64,000 nucleotides of DNA from Molossus alvarezi (GCA_037176705.1 CM073905.1:34008986-34072985); one strand, 5' to 3'. Shown: positions 31,928 through 44,135, counted from the stretch's first letter. Made by a program: numbers and translations. Notes: generated by a model from the letters alone, not told the origin.

Positions 31928-32183
31928 CGTATAAAGTGAATGAACTACAGAACTTAGAACTTCCCTTCCCCCAAAGTGAAAACACTTCATTACTCCCTTA
32001 TCCTCAACATTTAGCCATATTCCGCCGGGTGTATTGATACCCAAACAATATAGGGGTCTCTTCCTGAGAGAAGCAAGGAATAGCCACCAAGTTTAAACAA
32101 CCAGTGAGTATTCCAAAGCATTCCTCAGAAGGTACCGATGCCCATAATCATAGTTTCAACTTCATTAAACCACTAACATAGCA

Positions 32184-32430
32184 TTTTTTCTAAATCCTCA
32201 CCTGAAGATATTTTTTCCATTTATTTTCAGACAGAGTGGGAGAAAGGGAGAGGGAAAGAGAGAGAAACATCGATGTGAAAGAGACACATTGACTGGCTGC
32301 CTCCCACACGACCCCGACCAGGGCCAGGGACCAAATCGCAACTGAGGTATGTGCCCTTGACTGGAATTGAACCCACAACTCTTTGGTCTGCAGGCTGATG
32401 CTCTAACCGCTGAGCCAAACCAGTCAGGGC
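32184..32430 (-). mobile_element. VES SINE
   Basis: The reversed tail 'aaatcctcacctgaagat' and head 'ccgctgagccaaaccagtc' bound it. A perfect TSD, taacatagca, lies at 32174-32183 and 32431-32440. Confidence 0.94.
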
Positions 32431-32440
32431 TAACATAGCA

Positions 32441-33410
32441 CTTTTATAGCCTGAATTCTCTATTCCCGAGTGATCATTTCTTTCCTGCCTCCTCACATTT
32501 CTAGGGAAAGGAGTCTTCTCTCCAATAAGTGGGGGAGGGGAGGATGGAAGGTTTCTCACCTCTTCCAGCCTCGACATTCTGTTGCACCTTTATCAAGTCC
32601 GTTTATCACATCATCACAGGTGCAGATAGATTTGATCTTGAAAGACTTTAGAGAAAGGGAGACACGCTGTTTTTAAAAAGCCATTTCGATTCTACTTAAT
32701 GAGAGCATCTTTTGTTAATGGAACTTGGAAATGCATGAAAATTGGAGACATAAACTCTAGGATAAGAAATATTAAAAGTACCACTGCCCTGCTGCCTTAT
32801 CGTCTTCATCTCACTGAGTCATGTGTAACTTGGGATTACACTGTCTAATGTGGTTGTATCTCGAATGCACTTACCATTGTTACGGTGGGTTCCATAGCGC
32901 GCATGACTGAGATTAGCGGTTCTTCCCGATGAGTTGAAATAGACCAGCGCTAGAAAACACATTCATTATCTAATCGTATTATTCATTTTCACTGCAAAAG
33001 CCATCTAAGCACAGCAAGCTACTTTAATATCTTTTCTAAAAAGGATATTATTTTGCTTATAATTGTTAGCCCAACAAATTTAAAATATTGAACCTGAACA
33101 ATCACTACTGTTTTCGAACAGATTGCTTGGAGTCGAGGACAGTCCCAATCTGGCCCTCCATCTGTTTGCGCCCCTGAAATATCGCTCCCCTGAGCAACTG
33201 CTGTTGTTTGTTTTCCTGCGGATCAATTTAAGACTTAACACTCTTCCTGTTTCAAGGGTCAGATCTGGTACGATCATCCATTGTGACCCAAGTGAGACAT
33301 ATTTGGAGATTCATGCGCTCCTTCACATTACTGAAGTTCCGGGAAGAGCAGCAAAGCAGTAGTTTTCACAGTGGCTCACGTCAAGAGGAGAAGTCTAATT
33401 CACATCCACG
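32441..33410. other. Repeat-free DNA, candidate conserved region
   Basis: Between 32930 and 33120 the sequence is AT-rich with cores such as 'ctaatcgtattattcatt' and 'gcttataattgttagcc'. No coding signature. It may be regulatory, which needs cross-species comparison. Confidence 0.3.
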
Positions 33411-33414
33411 CCCT

Positions 33415-33640
33415 GGAGGAGTGCATGCTACTATTCTAAGCACTTGACAGAAAGTGTAAGGGGCTTGTGTGTGTCGTTTCACACACCACACAACCAAGAT
33501 ATGGCTGGGTACCATTATCATACCCATTCGTCAGATGGATGAGAACCCAACAGTCAAAGAGGCTAAGTCATTTGCTCAAGTCATAATAGTCAGGGGTGGA
33601 GCAAGGGTTCAAATCTAGCTCTGCCTGAATCCATAATACC
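33415..33640 (-). repeat. MIR SINE
   Basis: 'ctattctaagcacttgac', 'accattatcatacccattcg', 'gaggctaagtcatttgctc' and 'agggttcaaatctagctctg'. Confidence 0.8.
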
Positions 33641-34065
33641 AGCTCTGCTAGAGATTGAATTCTTGTCCCAGCTCTTCACCTTGCCAGGATCCATGTCCTG
33701 TATCATATAACTCTGTGGCTCTTCCCACAAAAAAACAAAACAAAAAACAGTGTACTTCCCTGCTCCTTTGGGCTTAGCCATGTGACTTGTTTTGGCCAAC
33801 GTAATACATGCAGCTATGACACAAATGTAGGCTTGGATGTGCATCGCAATGGCCCTGCCCTCTTAAAATTCTGCCATTGTTACCAAAAGAAGAACATGCC
33901 TTGGCTGGCCCACACGTCCCAAGAGAACAATGAGAGACATGTGGAGCAGAGCCACTCCAGCCAACCTGCACGCTTGTGAGCAAAAATTACATGTTTGTTG
34001 CATGCTGCCGGGATTTGAGGTTGTTTGTTATACAGTAATGGCTAACTGACACAAAACTCTAGTTT
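33640..34065 (+). repeat. MaLR-type LTR (tentative)
   Basis: 'agccatgtgacttgttttgg', 'gaagaacatgccttggctgg', 'gagacatgtggagcagagcc' and the end 'ggttgtttgttatacagtaa' then 'tggctaactgacac' match a common MaLR LTR layout. Confidence 0.6.
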
Positions 34066-34069
34066 GCTG

Positions 34070-34339
34070 TCTCTTGAGTATCATAGATCTTCTTCACAAC
34101 GGAGAGGAAAAATCTGTCTTTTAACTCAGTGTTAGCCACGAATATTTATAGAACAAAGAAATTCTATAGCCACCAACGTATGGGGGAGATCACCTACCTG
34201 CCACAATCTGATATCCTAAGACATGTTGGCACCACGTCATTCATCATCGTGTTCAAATACCTGGCTTAATTAGCTCCCATGAAATCTTTGAGTCTGACAC
34301 TGAACTTTGCAGGGTTTAATTGATTCCTCCAGACAGCTC

Positions 34340-34379
<40 letters not shown>

Positions 34380-34930
34380 GGAGACAGTTGTCAATCTTAA
34401 ACTTTAGCCTGTTTCTCTGTTACTGCAAAAAGATTCAGGAAACAACCTGATCCTGAAATATGTTGTGGGGACAGTTGCTCTGACACTTCTTTCCTTCGGA
34501 GGGTCTTCTGATACAACGAGCTAAAGGGGACAATGGGGGAAGCTGCTGGCTCAAAGCCAAGCTGCTTCAGGGCAGAACGCAGGTGCCACATGGGGCAGGG
34601 GGCAATGAAAAAAATAAAGAAAAACAGGGGAGAGGTCAGACTCAGCAAAGGGGATGCCAAGACATTCCCAATTCCACGGGCACCAGGGAAGCACTCAACT
34701 CAAGTTACGCAGAGGTCAAGGCGGCTGCTTACATGAAATTCCGGAAAAGCAGCCTCCGTGGCTCCTATCAGCACAAGATGGACAAGCCCTTGATGAAACT
34801 CAACCTCGATTGGTCTTCGGCTCCCGTCTTCCATTATGACATCCTACCCAAGTGTCGTCATGGATCAGTCAGCTGCCCTAATTGATCGAATACCATTCTT
34901 GCATGGAGACCAGCTGATCCCAAAGAAGCT
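34070..34930. other. Unassigned DNA with an (AC)n run
   Basis: A 15-unit AC microsatellite lies at 34343-34373. No repeat family or gene was recognised elsewhere. Confidence 0.5.
34343..34373. repeat. (AC)n microsatellite
   Basis: Uninterrupted AC units. Confidence 0.97.
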
Positions 34931-34934
34931 GTGG

Positions 34935-35130
34935 GTCATTTGTTCATTCCACCAATCGTTACTGAATATCTGCCATGTGCTGGAGCTACCATGGTGAACG
35001 AGACTGATGCGAACAAGACAGAGGTGGTCCCTGCCCTCATGGAGTTTTTGATTTAGTGGGGGAAACAAGTAGACAAGCTATTACATAGAGTGCAATGCAT
35101 GCAATTATCGGGTGCTCTAGAAGTGTCTCA
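34935..35130 (-). repeat. L2 3' region
   Basis: 'tgttcattccaccaatcg', 'atctgccatgtgctggagc', 'gtccctgccctcatggag' and 'ttagtgggggaaacaagtag' are reversed L2 3' UTR. Confidence 0.75.
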
Positions 35131-35884
35131 GGCTGGTGTCACATCATAAAACTTTTGACACATGAAACCTGCCCAGTGCGAGTTTCGTTTTGACAGACAT
35201 GAAAGAAAGGAGGATTCAGTTAGGACACTCTGCAAACGCCATCCCTTTGGAGCTGGGAAGAGACTGCTATTTTACATGTTTGGAAGCTGCCCCGTGGGAC
35301 CTGGTGCTCAGAACTTCAGTCTGTGGTTGCTGCGACAGGACAGAAAAGCCAGTGATGACTTCTTCTTGTGATGTTTAAAATAAACTGAGGGAGTAAAAGC
35401 CCCTGAGCAAGAATGTCAATTAGGTCTTTTCTTTCCCAAATAATCTCCTGCTTATAATTTTCTATGGCCCATCAGATGAAGGATTATTCTGCTGCTCTGT
35501 ACCTCTTTTATTTGTATCTCTTAAATCAAAACTTGAACCACTGATCCCCAGGAGTGTGGGATGAAAACTCTTACCCTGACATCTTGATGGACTCCTTGAC
35601 AGGGTCAGAGATAACAAATCTATATATACCCTCTACCTCCAAGCGCTCATGGGCAGGCAGCCTGGGAGAGTTGGTATAACTCAGGAGACTTCAAACAGTC
35701 CCTTGCTCAGCTGTGTCAAGTGTCCCATTAGGTAGAAATAAAGCCACAGGGTGGCCGAGCCCACCCAGAGCCGTTGCAAATTCAGCAGAAGAGATTTCCA
35801 GCATTATCAGACACCCATGTGATTCCCGCATGAACTAAACTCACTGAATGGGCAAGAAGCAAGTGGTACCCTGAGGAGGGGGGT
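35131..35884. other. Unassigned DNA
   Basis: Nothing recognised. It contains a TATA-like 'aatctatatataccctc' at about 35617 with no supporting promoter context. Confidence 0.45.
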
Positions 35885-35995
35885 GACACGTGGTGCTAAA
35901 ATGCTTCGGCTCAAATCCCAGTGGCTCTTCTTTTTCACTGTTTGGTCATTAGCAAGTCACCTGCCTGAGTGTCTGAGCTTTGGTTTTTGTCAATT
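35885..35995 (+). repeat. MIR SINE fragment (weak)
   Basis: 'ggctcaaatcccagtggctc' and 'attagcaagtcacctgcctg' recall the MIR core. Confidence 0.5.
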
Positions 35996-36018
35996 GCTAT
36001 AAAAAATGATTATACTCC

Positions 36019-36212
36019 TGCCCTGGCCGGTATGGCTCAGTTGGCTGAGCATCATCCCATTCACCAGAAGGTGGTGGGAAGGTGACAGGTTCGAGTCCTG
36101 GTCAGGGTACATGCCCAGGTGGTGGGTTTGACCCCCAGTCAGGTCCTGTGCAGGAGGCAAATGATTGATGTTTCTCTGCCCCCTCCCCGCACCTCTCAAA
36201 TCAATTTTTTTT
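36019..36212 (+). mobile_element. VES SINE
   Basis: The head 'ccctggccggtatggctcag' is followed by a short local duplication ('gaaggtggtgggaaggtg') before the B-box-like 'caggttcgagtcc', then 'aggaggcaaatgattgatg' and an AATCAATTT tail. An approximate TSD, aatgattatact and aatgatactatt, flanks it. Confidence 0.85.
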
Positions 36213-36214
36213 AA

Positions 36215-36918
36215 TGATACTATTCCTAACAACAATAAACCGTGGCCACCCTCCCTCACAGCATTACTGGGAAGATCAAGGAGAGAATGAAGAGGAAAGC
36301 GATAATAATAATTGCTCCCTCCAGAAGCCAACTCTAAGACAAAGACAGGACTGCAGTGGTTTATCTGGGAGGGGACGTGTAGGAGACAGACAGTGACAGA
36401 GAGGAAGGAGGCCAGGTATCAGGACCTGGAATGAGCTGTGGGCACCTGGCGTAGCTCTTGCTGGGCGACTCTTAGACATGGGATAGGACACACCTCAAGG
36501 AAATCCCAACCAAGGGGTAAGTTAGCTGGGTACTGACTAACTCCCCATAACTGTTGAGGGCTTATTTGGGGGGTGGTGACTCCATCAAACCCCTGGTTGA
36601 TCTCATGCAAGGGCACCTGTGGGAACTCTGGGAGCGAGTGGAGAAAGTGCACCCACGTGGGACCCTGATCATTGGGGAACAGCCACACCAATCCTGGACT
36701 GCACCCCCAGACTTTTATAGAGCAAGAAAGAAACATTTATCTCATTTTTGGTCTCTTTATTACAGCAGCCAAGTCTGCATCTGAGAGCGGGACCTGGTCA
36801 ATTGCTTCTATGCCCATTTTCCAAGTCAGACACAACCACCCACCACCTTTTTAATCTGCTAATCGTGAAACGAAATAACCCATGGCTGGTGGCTCAGAAG
36901 TCAGAACTGTCTTAATGC
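36215..36918. other. Unassigned DNA, LTR-like at its right side
   Basis: 36700-36800 ('acttttatagagcaagaaag', 'tctttattacagcagcc') has an LTR flavour, but the family is unknown. Confidence 0.35.
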
Positions 36919-36931
36919 CAAGATTGTTTTT

Positions 36932-37107
36932 GTTAATCCTCACCTGAGACTATTTTTCCATTGATTTTTAGAGAGAGGAAGGAGAGAAACATCAATGTGA
37001 GAGACAGACATGAATTGGTTGCCTCCTGCACGACACCGAACCAGGAATGGAACCAGCAACCCTTCAGAGGGGCAGATGCTCTAACCGCTGAGCCAAACCG
37101 ACCAGGG
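36932..37107 (-). mobile_element. Short VES SINE variant
   Basis: The reversed tail 'aatcctcacctgagactat' reaches the reversed head 'ccgctgagccaaaccgacc' in only about 175 bp. The middle is shortened. TSD caagattgttttt and caagatttttttg at 36919-36931 and 37108-37120. Confidence 0.88.
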
Positions 37108-37374
37108 CAAGATTTTTTTGACAACCAAACTTGGACATCTTCCATGTGGTTGATTAACTGCATTTGTGGTCTCAGTTCATGTCTTCCCAGTGTTCATACC
37201 TTTGCAACAAGACTTTGCAGCTCCTCCCATCAAGGGGCAAAGTCTGCTTCCCCACCCCTGAAACGGCTAGCTGGGCATATAAGGCCCGAGAAATCAATAC
37301 TAGTTAACATCACATACTTCACCAAATTAGCCTGACCAAATAGAGCAGGCTAATTTTTAAGCTGTTAATTTTGG

Positions 37375-37800
37375 ATGACCCTTGAATGTTGTTATATCCA
37401 AATGACCCTTGGCAGAAAAAAAATGTTCCCCACCCAATATCTAGACTGGCCCTGTGATTTGTCTTGGCCAACAGAATCTAGGAGCAGCAATAGTGGGCCA
37501 ATTCCAAACCTATGCCTCAAAAGATTCTGTGTACCTCTGTTCTCTCGTGGGACCTGCAGCCCTGGGAATAAAGTTAGAATAGAGGGTTAGACACTAGGTA
37601 GAGCAGATATAATTCATCCCAGCCAAAACCATCCTAAATCACCTACCCCCCCCCCCAGCTGACCACAGACAGATGAAAAGCCAGGCAAGATCAGCTAGAC
37701 CAGACCAGAAGAACCATCTATCTAGTCCAGCTTAAATTGCCAACCCACAAAACCATGAGCTAAAATCAATGGTGGTTGTTTTAAGCCACTAAGCTGCTTA
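37375..37800 (+). repeat. MaLR-type LTR (tentative)
   Basis: 'ctggccctgtgatttgtc', 'ttggccaacagaatctagg', 'accagaccagaagaacc' and the end 'gttgttttaagccactaag' follow an LTR of the same broad type as 33640-34065. Confidence 0.55.
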
Positions 37801-37879
37801 TTCTATGAGCTCAGAAGCAAAGAGCTGGAATCTTTCAGTGACCTGCACGTGGGCTGACGAGCAGAGATTACCTCTTGAG

Positions 37880-38690
37880 AAGGCTCTTGGCAATAGCTGT
37901 CAATATTTTAGATGCACACACCCTTTACTGCAGCAACCCCATTTCTGGAAATAGATCCTACAGACAGTTGTGCATGGACTGAAAGACATATCTCAAAGAT
38001 GAGCACTGCAGCATTGTTTATACTTTTCTTAAAATGTTAGAAACGATCCAAGTATCCATCCATTGGAGACTGCTTAAAAATGTATGCTATAGCTATACAC
38101 TAGAATACTATGCAGCCATGAAAAAGAATCAGGTAGGCCTTATGTGCTGACCTAGACAATTGTAGAAGACACATTAGTGAATAAAACAAGGAGCAGAACA
38201 ACATGCTTAGTGTGATCTCATTTATATCCATTATGATGTTGAACGCATGTGTTATACTCTAGAAAAATATGTTTCTAGGAATATTTTTAAAACCTGGAAG
38301 TACACCAAGACAACTCTTAATAGTGATTGACTTTGTAGAGTTTAAAGGTGTTGGGGGACCTGGTTGGTGTGGCTCAGTGGATTGAGAATCGTCCCATGGA
38401 CTGAGAGGTCTCGGTTCAATTCCCAATCAGAGCACATGCCTGCGTTGCAGGCTCAATCCCCAGTAGGGGGGCGTGCAGGAAGCAGCTGATGTTTTTCTCT
38501 CACATCAATGTTTTTATCTCTCCTTCTTCCTCTCTCTAAAAAATCAATAAAGACATATTTTTAAAAAAATTTTAATAAACAAAAGTGTTGAGGGAATAAG
38601 GGTTCTTTCCCTTTTTACTCTATTTCTTTGTGATTTGGGTTTATTTTTTAATGACTTTATCTTTGTAATTTAGAAATTAATTACAGGGAA
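37880..38690 (+). repeat. Old L1 3' region split by a VES
   Basis: 'agcaaccccatttctggaaa', 'gagcactgcagcattgttta', 'gatccaagtatccatcc', 'actatgcagccatgaaaaag' and 'gtgatctcatttatatcc' are in sense L1 order. The element resumes after the VES at 38582. Confidence 0.85.
38358..38581 (+). mobile_element. VES SINE inside an old L1
   Basis: The head 'cctggttggtgtggctcag', B-box-like 'cggttcaattccc' and tail 'aaaaaatcaataaagac' are clear. An imperfect TSD, aaaggtgttgggg and aaaagtgttgagg, flanks it. Confidence 0.9.
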
Positions 38691-38694
38691 ACTT

Positions 38695-39385
38695 TAAGGC
38701 ATCGATAATCATGGTGAGCTGGTAGCAATGCATTCATCGGGCTTTGGGCTAATATTTCTTTGACCACACGCCAGCTATGTTCTTAACCATTATTTTCAGG
38801 GCCACTGCCAGTTCATATGGCTTTTTGTGCAATTAAGAAAAGGAGCCCATTTGCTAACTCCATCCGAATGGTAAGCAGAGTACGAGCCGGACTTCAACCC
38901 CCACTCACCTCTCACCCTTGAGCAGTCAGCAAGCCACACACCCTCCTTAGCAACTCTGCTTATCAGTGATGTATTGCTGTCTTTCGTGGATTTAGATGGA
39001 GTAGGAGATTTGAAAGAGAGAGAAGAAAAAGTGAGAGTCTTATTTATTTTTCATTGCGCGTGGAGCTGCTGGCATATAAATCCGTGTTGGTATTCTGCTC
39101 GGAGCCCAAGAGACGAGAAGCCAGGAGGAGGACCGAAGGGGTGAAATCAGGGCAGTACTGAGAACGCCGCGCCTCTAACCCATTCTCTGCCCGGGTGCAC
39201 TTACGTTAGAAAAGGGAACCAGTGGGAAACTCAGGGTACAGAGCAGTCGAATTTGGGGGCAGCTGGTTTTTCCAAAAGCATCTTTGGTGCTTTTCCAAAG
39301 CACCCTAAAGAGATCTTTACAGAAAATGACCTACCTGTTAGAAAGGACCAGTCTTATTATTTATTCATCCCCACAAATGTGTTGT
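38695..39385. other. Unassigned DNA
   Basis: No repeat or gene recognised. The segment 38950-39120 is repeat-free. Confidence 0.45.
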
Positions 39386-39389
39386 TTTG

Positions 39390-39750
39390 TTTCTGTGGGC
39401 CACCCATGTGTCAGGCATTGTGCTGGGTGCAGGGGATGAATAAGACAAATATGGCCACTGCCACCGTGGCTTGGTCCATGAGCTGAGGTGCTAACTAAAT
39501 AATCACACAAATATATAATTACAACATAGGATGGGGCTATGAAAGAAGTCATGCAGTGTATAATGAGGTGATGATCTATTTTAAGTTAGTCAGGGAAGGC
39601 TTCCCGGAGGAAGGGGCATATGAACTGAAATCAGAAGACTATGGAGGGCTTACCTAGGTAAAGGGAAGCAGGGTGGGACTTGCCATCATTCATTCAACAA
39701 CATTTTTTTTAGTTCCTACTCAGGTCAAGCACTGTTCCAATAAGTTGCAA
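39390..39750 (-). repeat. L2 3' region
   Basis: 'tgctgggtgcaggggatgaa', 'agtcagggaaggcttcccgg' and 'aggggcatatgaactgaaat' are reversed L2 motifs. A second terminus, 'cattcattcaacaac', at 39690 suggests a neighbouring copy. Confidence 0.7.
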
Positions 39751-39769
39751 GAGATCAAATGAGGCAGGA

Positions 39770-40280
39770 GACGAAGAGTTTATTTCCCCACTCTTCCTTG
39801 CAAAGTCGCCTCGGGGATCCTCCAAGGTGGCGTACCCCACACAGCTCTCTCCTTCCGGGTTCCAGTGCCCTCTCTCTCTTTTTGTTCATCTCAGTCCAGA
39901 AATGGTAACAGCTCTTCTGTTCCTAGCCTTGAGGTCCTGCACTATACCTGCAGTTCCCTTCATTCACATCTTTCTAACTGGCCCCTTTACAAATAACTCC
40001 TTAAATTATTCTGATTTGGCCCAGCTGGTGTGGCTCAGTGGTTGAGCTTCGACTCATGCACCCAGAGGTCACTGGTTTGATTCTCGGTCAGAGTACATGC
40101 CCAGGTTGTGGACCAAATTTTCAATGGGGGCATGTAGGAGGCGACCTATCAGTGTTCTCTCTCATCAATGTTTCTCTCTCTCTCTACAATCAATACAGAA
40201 AAGAAATTTTTTAAATTATTCTGATTTGAATATGCCCTGTTTCTGGCTGGGACCCTGACTGATATGGAAGGAAATAAACG
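39770..40280. repeat. LTR-like segment split by a VES (weak)
   Basis: It ends 'ctggctgggaccctgactg' then 'atatgg', which is LTR-like. The left part was not matched to a family. Confidence 0.35.
40019..40210 (+). mobile_element. VES SINE with perfect 18-bp TSD
   Basis: The head 'cccagctggtgtggctcag' leads to the 'ctcatcaatgtttctctc' block and an AATCAATACAG tail. The TSD ttaaattattctgatttg is identical at 40001-40018 and 40211-40228. The body is moderately diverged, so the perfect TSD is not by itself proof of youth. Confidence 0.96.
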
Positions 40281-40284
40281 ATGT

Positions 40285-41560
40285 CTGAATTTGCTGCCTG
40301 AGCAAATAGGTAAAGGGTGGTGCCGTCTACAGAGGTGAAGACTTGGAGAAGGGAGGGCTCAGGGCGGGAGAGGAGAAAAAAAAAACTATTTTTGACATGC
40401 TATTTGAGCTTCCTAATAGACATCTAAGTAAAAAATGTAAATTGTACACAATTCCTAGGTGTATATACAATTCTGTATTGCAGGATAGAGGTTGGAGCTA
40501 GAGATTCATATCTGGGAGTCGCCAGCAGATGTGTATGTAAGACTTAGACTGCATGAGATTACCTAGAAAGGAAGAATAAAAAAACACAGCAACAGCAGCA
40601 TATGCAAAGGCCTTGTGACAGAGGGAATAAGACACTCTACTTTCAAGGAACGTGGGAAAAGTCCATGTGACCTGGGATGAAACTACAGAGGTCCATGGAG
40701 AGGATTCGGGTCTTCATCTCAAGAGCCTGGGAAGGTACTGAGAGGCTTTATTTTGGGGAGACAGAATCAGAGCAGCCCTTCTCAAAGAGGATGGCAGCTA
40801 AGGTGTGGAGAATGAATGAAAGCTAAGTCCCTGCTGACTAGAGATGAATCATAAATGAAGATAAAGCCCATCTGAACATATGATAATGACACGAAGATCT
40901 GGGCTCCAGAAATGTGGTTTTACACAGTTTCTCAGGACCTTTGTTGGGCCAGGTAGATGTGCTGGGGGGTGGGAATCAGCACCAAAAATAAATTAGGAAG
41001 AGAGACCCTTCCCCTTCCCCATTTACCTTCCAGAGCCTATCATGCGGGTACAGCAGTTCAGTTTTCACACCCTCAACTGCCTGGCTGGACTGTAGCAATA
41101 AAACATAAAAGGTTTCAGGTGAGGCTCACACCAGCTGGAGGTGTCAGAGCTGGCAGGCACAGGCTGGTTCGCAGGGCAGGGAGATTTGCTGTCAATAAGA
41201 GCTATAAAGACTGGCCAGGGGAGAAAATTCAGAATGTGGTTAGTAATCTAGTGGATGAAACAGAACCCTAAAAGGCACGGCTTTCAGACATACCCCCCCA
41301 CACACACACTTTTTCTGAACCAGTAAAATGCCCCTGGCACCACACAGCAGAGAAAAAAGATATAAGCTATTAAATTCCATTTCCATCTGAAACAGCAGCA
41401 TGATAATTCCCCGCCGGTGACCTACATTGTGACTGCGGCCATGGCTGAATCTGCAGAACCCGACTCCTGGCTCGGGGAAATGCAAACTGGAGTCGTCTGA
41501 CATGCCTGTGCTTGTTCTGAGTCCGTAGCAAGGGGGCTGCTCTGTCGGTCTTGAACCTGA
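40285..41560. other. Long unassigned stretch
   Basis: Repeat-poor, with no gene-like frame longer than about 104 codons and no domain. Confidence 0.45.
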
Positions 41561-41562
41561 TG

Positions 41563-41583
41563 CTTTTTTTTTTTTTTTTTTTT
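41563..41583. repeat. Poly(T) tract
   Basis: About 21 T in a row. No SINE body is attached, so it may be the tail of an otherwise unrecognised insertion on the minus strand. Confidence 0.9.
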
Positions 41584-41589
41584 ACTTTA

Positions 41590-41924
41590 AATTCACTTAG
41601 GTTTTGTGGCTTTGTGCCTCTGCAGTTACTGTGCCCCCTCCAAAGGCCACATGTGGCTCAGAAGGCTGCAGTAGCTTCCAGGAAGTCTGATGTTTTTAAA
41701 ATCAGAGTTCATAAGAACCGTTAAGAGTGATCATTCGCATTATAAGATGATGTTTCCTCTTGTTCAAATGATTTCACAACTGGGTTCCCATAAACAAGTG
41801 TAATCGCCTTAGGCAATGAAGTTTTTGTTTATAGACCATAAACTCAAAGAATAAAAGAAATCTGAAGAAAGACTACTAATAGCCAAAATCAAGCAAACAT
41901 TCAAATTCAAACAAATAATAATAA
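41590..41924. other. Unassigned DNA
   Basis: Nothing recognised. Confidence 0.4.
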
Positions 41925-42400
41925 TAGTTAATACTTATAGACTATCTAGCCTTATGCCAGGTAGGCATTGTTTCAAGCTCTTTATCTATATGTACTTACT
42001 TACTTATTTATTTTAGAACTTAGCTTGTCTTTTTTCTTTATTGATTTTTAGAGAAAGAGGAAAGAAGAAGGAGATAGAAACATCGATGAGAGAGAACATT
42101 GATGGGCCGCCTCCTGCATGCCCCCCACTGGGGATCAGGCCCACAACCTGGGCATGTGCCCTGACCAGGAATCAAACCGGCAACCTCTTGGTGCATGGGT
42201 CGACGCTCAACCACTGAGCCACACTGGCCAGACTATATGTACTCATTTAATCTTCACAACAACATTTAACCTCTGAGATAGGGACAGTATTGTCCCCATT
42301 TGAAAGATACAGAAGCTGAAGTACAAGGAGGCTAAGTGCTCTGTCCACTTCTAATAAATAGAACAACCAGGATTCAAATGTGGAGGTACTGAACCCTGTA
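41925..42400 (-). repeat. MIR SINE split by a VES
   Basis: Left: 'gttaatacttatagactat', 'cttatgccaggtaggcattg'. Right of the VES: 'actcatttaatcttcacaac', 'attgtccccatttgaaag' and 'accaggattcaaatgtgg'. Confidence 0.8.
41997..42232 (-). mobile_element. VES SINE inside MIR
   Basis: The reversed copy runs from an ATTT-rich tail through 'ctttattgatttttagag' to the head 'ccactgagccacactggcc'. A perfect 11-bp TSD, ctatatgtact, lies at 41986-41996 and 42233-42243. Confidence 0.94.
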
Positions 42401-43135
42401 AGGCAGTGTGAAAATATGGCCTTTTTGACACATGAGGCTCAAAAAACCATGTAGAATGCCTCACAATGTCCCTTCGAAGGACATTGTGGGGTATTTGTCC
42501 ACCTGCACTTGTCCCCCACTGATTGAAGGTTACTCCTGGAAATGTTTACTCTTCCAGCTCTTCCAGCCTGTGCATGGACTACGTGGCCTGTGCTGTGCAA
42601 GAGACCTGAGGCGGAAAACAAGAGGCAGCTCCTGCTGAGGTTGTCAAGCTTACAGGGGCGTGGAGCTGTCCGCCGCCCTGGTGCTGAAACCGCACACACA
42701 CAGGGCGGGTGCTACAGATCACAACTCATCTACAGAGACTACTATGCAGCCTGTCCTGCTGCCATCAATCCAAGACTAAAAGTGACCCTTCTCTCCTGCA
42801 GATTTCCTTCTGAAAATGAGTTTTTAAGGACAGACATGTAACCCAAGCTTAGCTGTCAGATTCTCTTCCTTGTGACGAAGACGAGAACAATTCACTACAA
42901 TCCAAACCCTCGGTGAGGCCATCCTAGAGCACTGACTCACTGTAGAACTCCTCCAGACCTCCAATAAACTACACAAAGGAGATTTTTCCAACTATCACAT
43001 CCAGGAGACATGAGACATGTTCTCACATCCCACATCCACTTCCACCTACCTGGGTAACTACGAATATTCTTACTGTATCCAGTCTGGCCCATTCTTTAAC
43101 CTACCAGCAAAGGTTGCACTCTAGAGAGAGAATTT
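42401..43135. other. Unassigned DNA with a short perfect hairpin
   Basis: A 10-bp inverted repeat (42462-42471 and 42479-42488) surrounds CTTCGAA. Otherwise nothing recognised. Confidence 0.45.
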
Positions 43136-43139
43136 GCTT

Positions 43140-43500
43140 AAATCCCCCAAATAAATCCCCACTGCCTTCCTTCATGACATAATCTGAACTTCTTGCCATG
43201 GCTGACTGCCCTTTTTCATCCCTCCTGGTCTGAACTCTGCCCTTTCTTACCTCCAACCTCATTCCCTTGTAATTTCTCCACATGTACTTTATACTCATAT
43301 GCTTAAACCACTTGAACTCTCAGCATTTCCCTTACACTTTCTGTCTTTGAACATGCTTTTCCCTCTGCCTGGAATATTTTTGACCTCTTCATATACAGTC
43401 TTTAAAACTCAGCCCAAGAATAATTCCCTTTGGGAACTGCTAGCTCTAGCTTCTCAGAACACACTCCAGATACTTCTTTCCCTAGCCCAATTCCAGTCAT
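43140..43500 (+). repeat. L2 LINE 3' region, sense
   Basis: 'ccatggctgactgcccttt', 'gcttttccctctgcctgga' and 'aatatttttgacctcttcat' match sense L2 3' UTR order. Confidence 0.7.
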
Positions 43501-43504
43501 GAGA

Positions 43505-44135
43505 TCAGCCTGAATGAAATAAATTTTAGGGATGGACAAATGGCCCAAGCTTAGCAATCAAAGGCCCGCCTTGAGATGTCCTGTTTAAACTAGTGAGGAA
43601 GACAACTCTTTCTCTGGGTTCATGATGCTAGAAAAAGTGTGACTCTGCAGCTGCTGGAAGCTATGCTTCTAATTACGTGGAAAAAGCGAGCCTGTATTAT
43701 AAGACTATGAGTTCAATAACCTGGAGGTGAATCAGTCTGGAATCTTTTTCTTTCGAGTAACAAAAACCCAACTCAAACCTATTTAAGCAAATAAACAGAA
43801 ATTTATGAGCTCTAATTATTAGGGAATCTAGGAGTATATGTCCAGCTCAGCTCAAGCATGGCTGAATGCAGAAGCTTCACCATCTCTCTCCTTCTCTCCC
43901 TCTCTCTCTCCCTCTCTTCCTCTCTCCCCTCCTACCAATGGTTTCACTCTACACCATGGCCAATTCCAACCCCATACTCTCATTCTTCTAGTTTAGAAAT
44001 CCAGTGAAAAGCATATTTCTCTCTTTCATCATCAATTTATCTACCCCCAGAGAAGTCTCTTATTGGCCACAGCTAGTTACATGCCAACCCCTGTAGCTGG
44101 GGGTTCAGGAAAAATGGGCCACTGAGATTCACAAC
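43505..44135. other. Unassigned DNA with a CT-rich run
   Basis: A (CTCC)/(TC) low-complexity stretch lies at 43883-43932. The flanks may be an old repeat ('aaatttatgagctctaat') but the family is unknown. Confidence 0.4.

Noticed and set aside
35600..35640. TATA-like 'ctatatatacc' as a promoter
   Set aside because: An isolated motif without CpG density, initiator, transcript or exon support.
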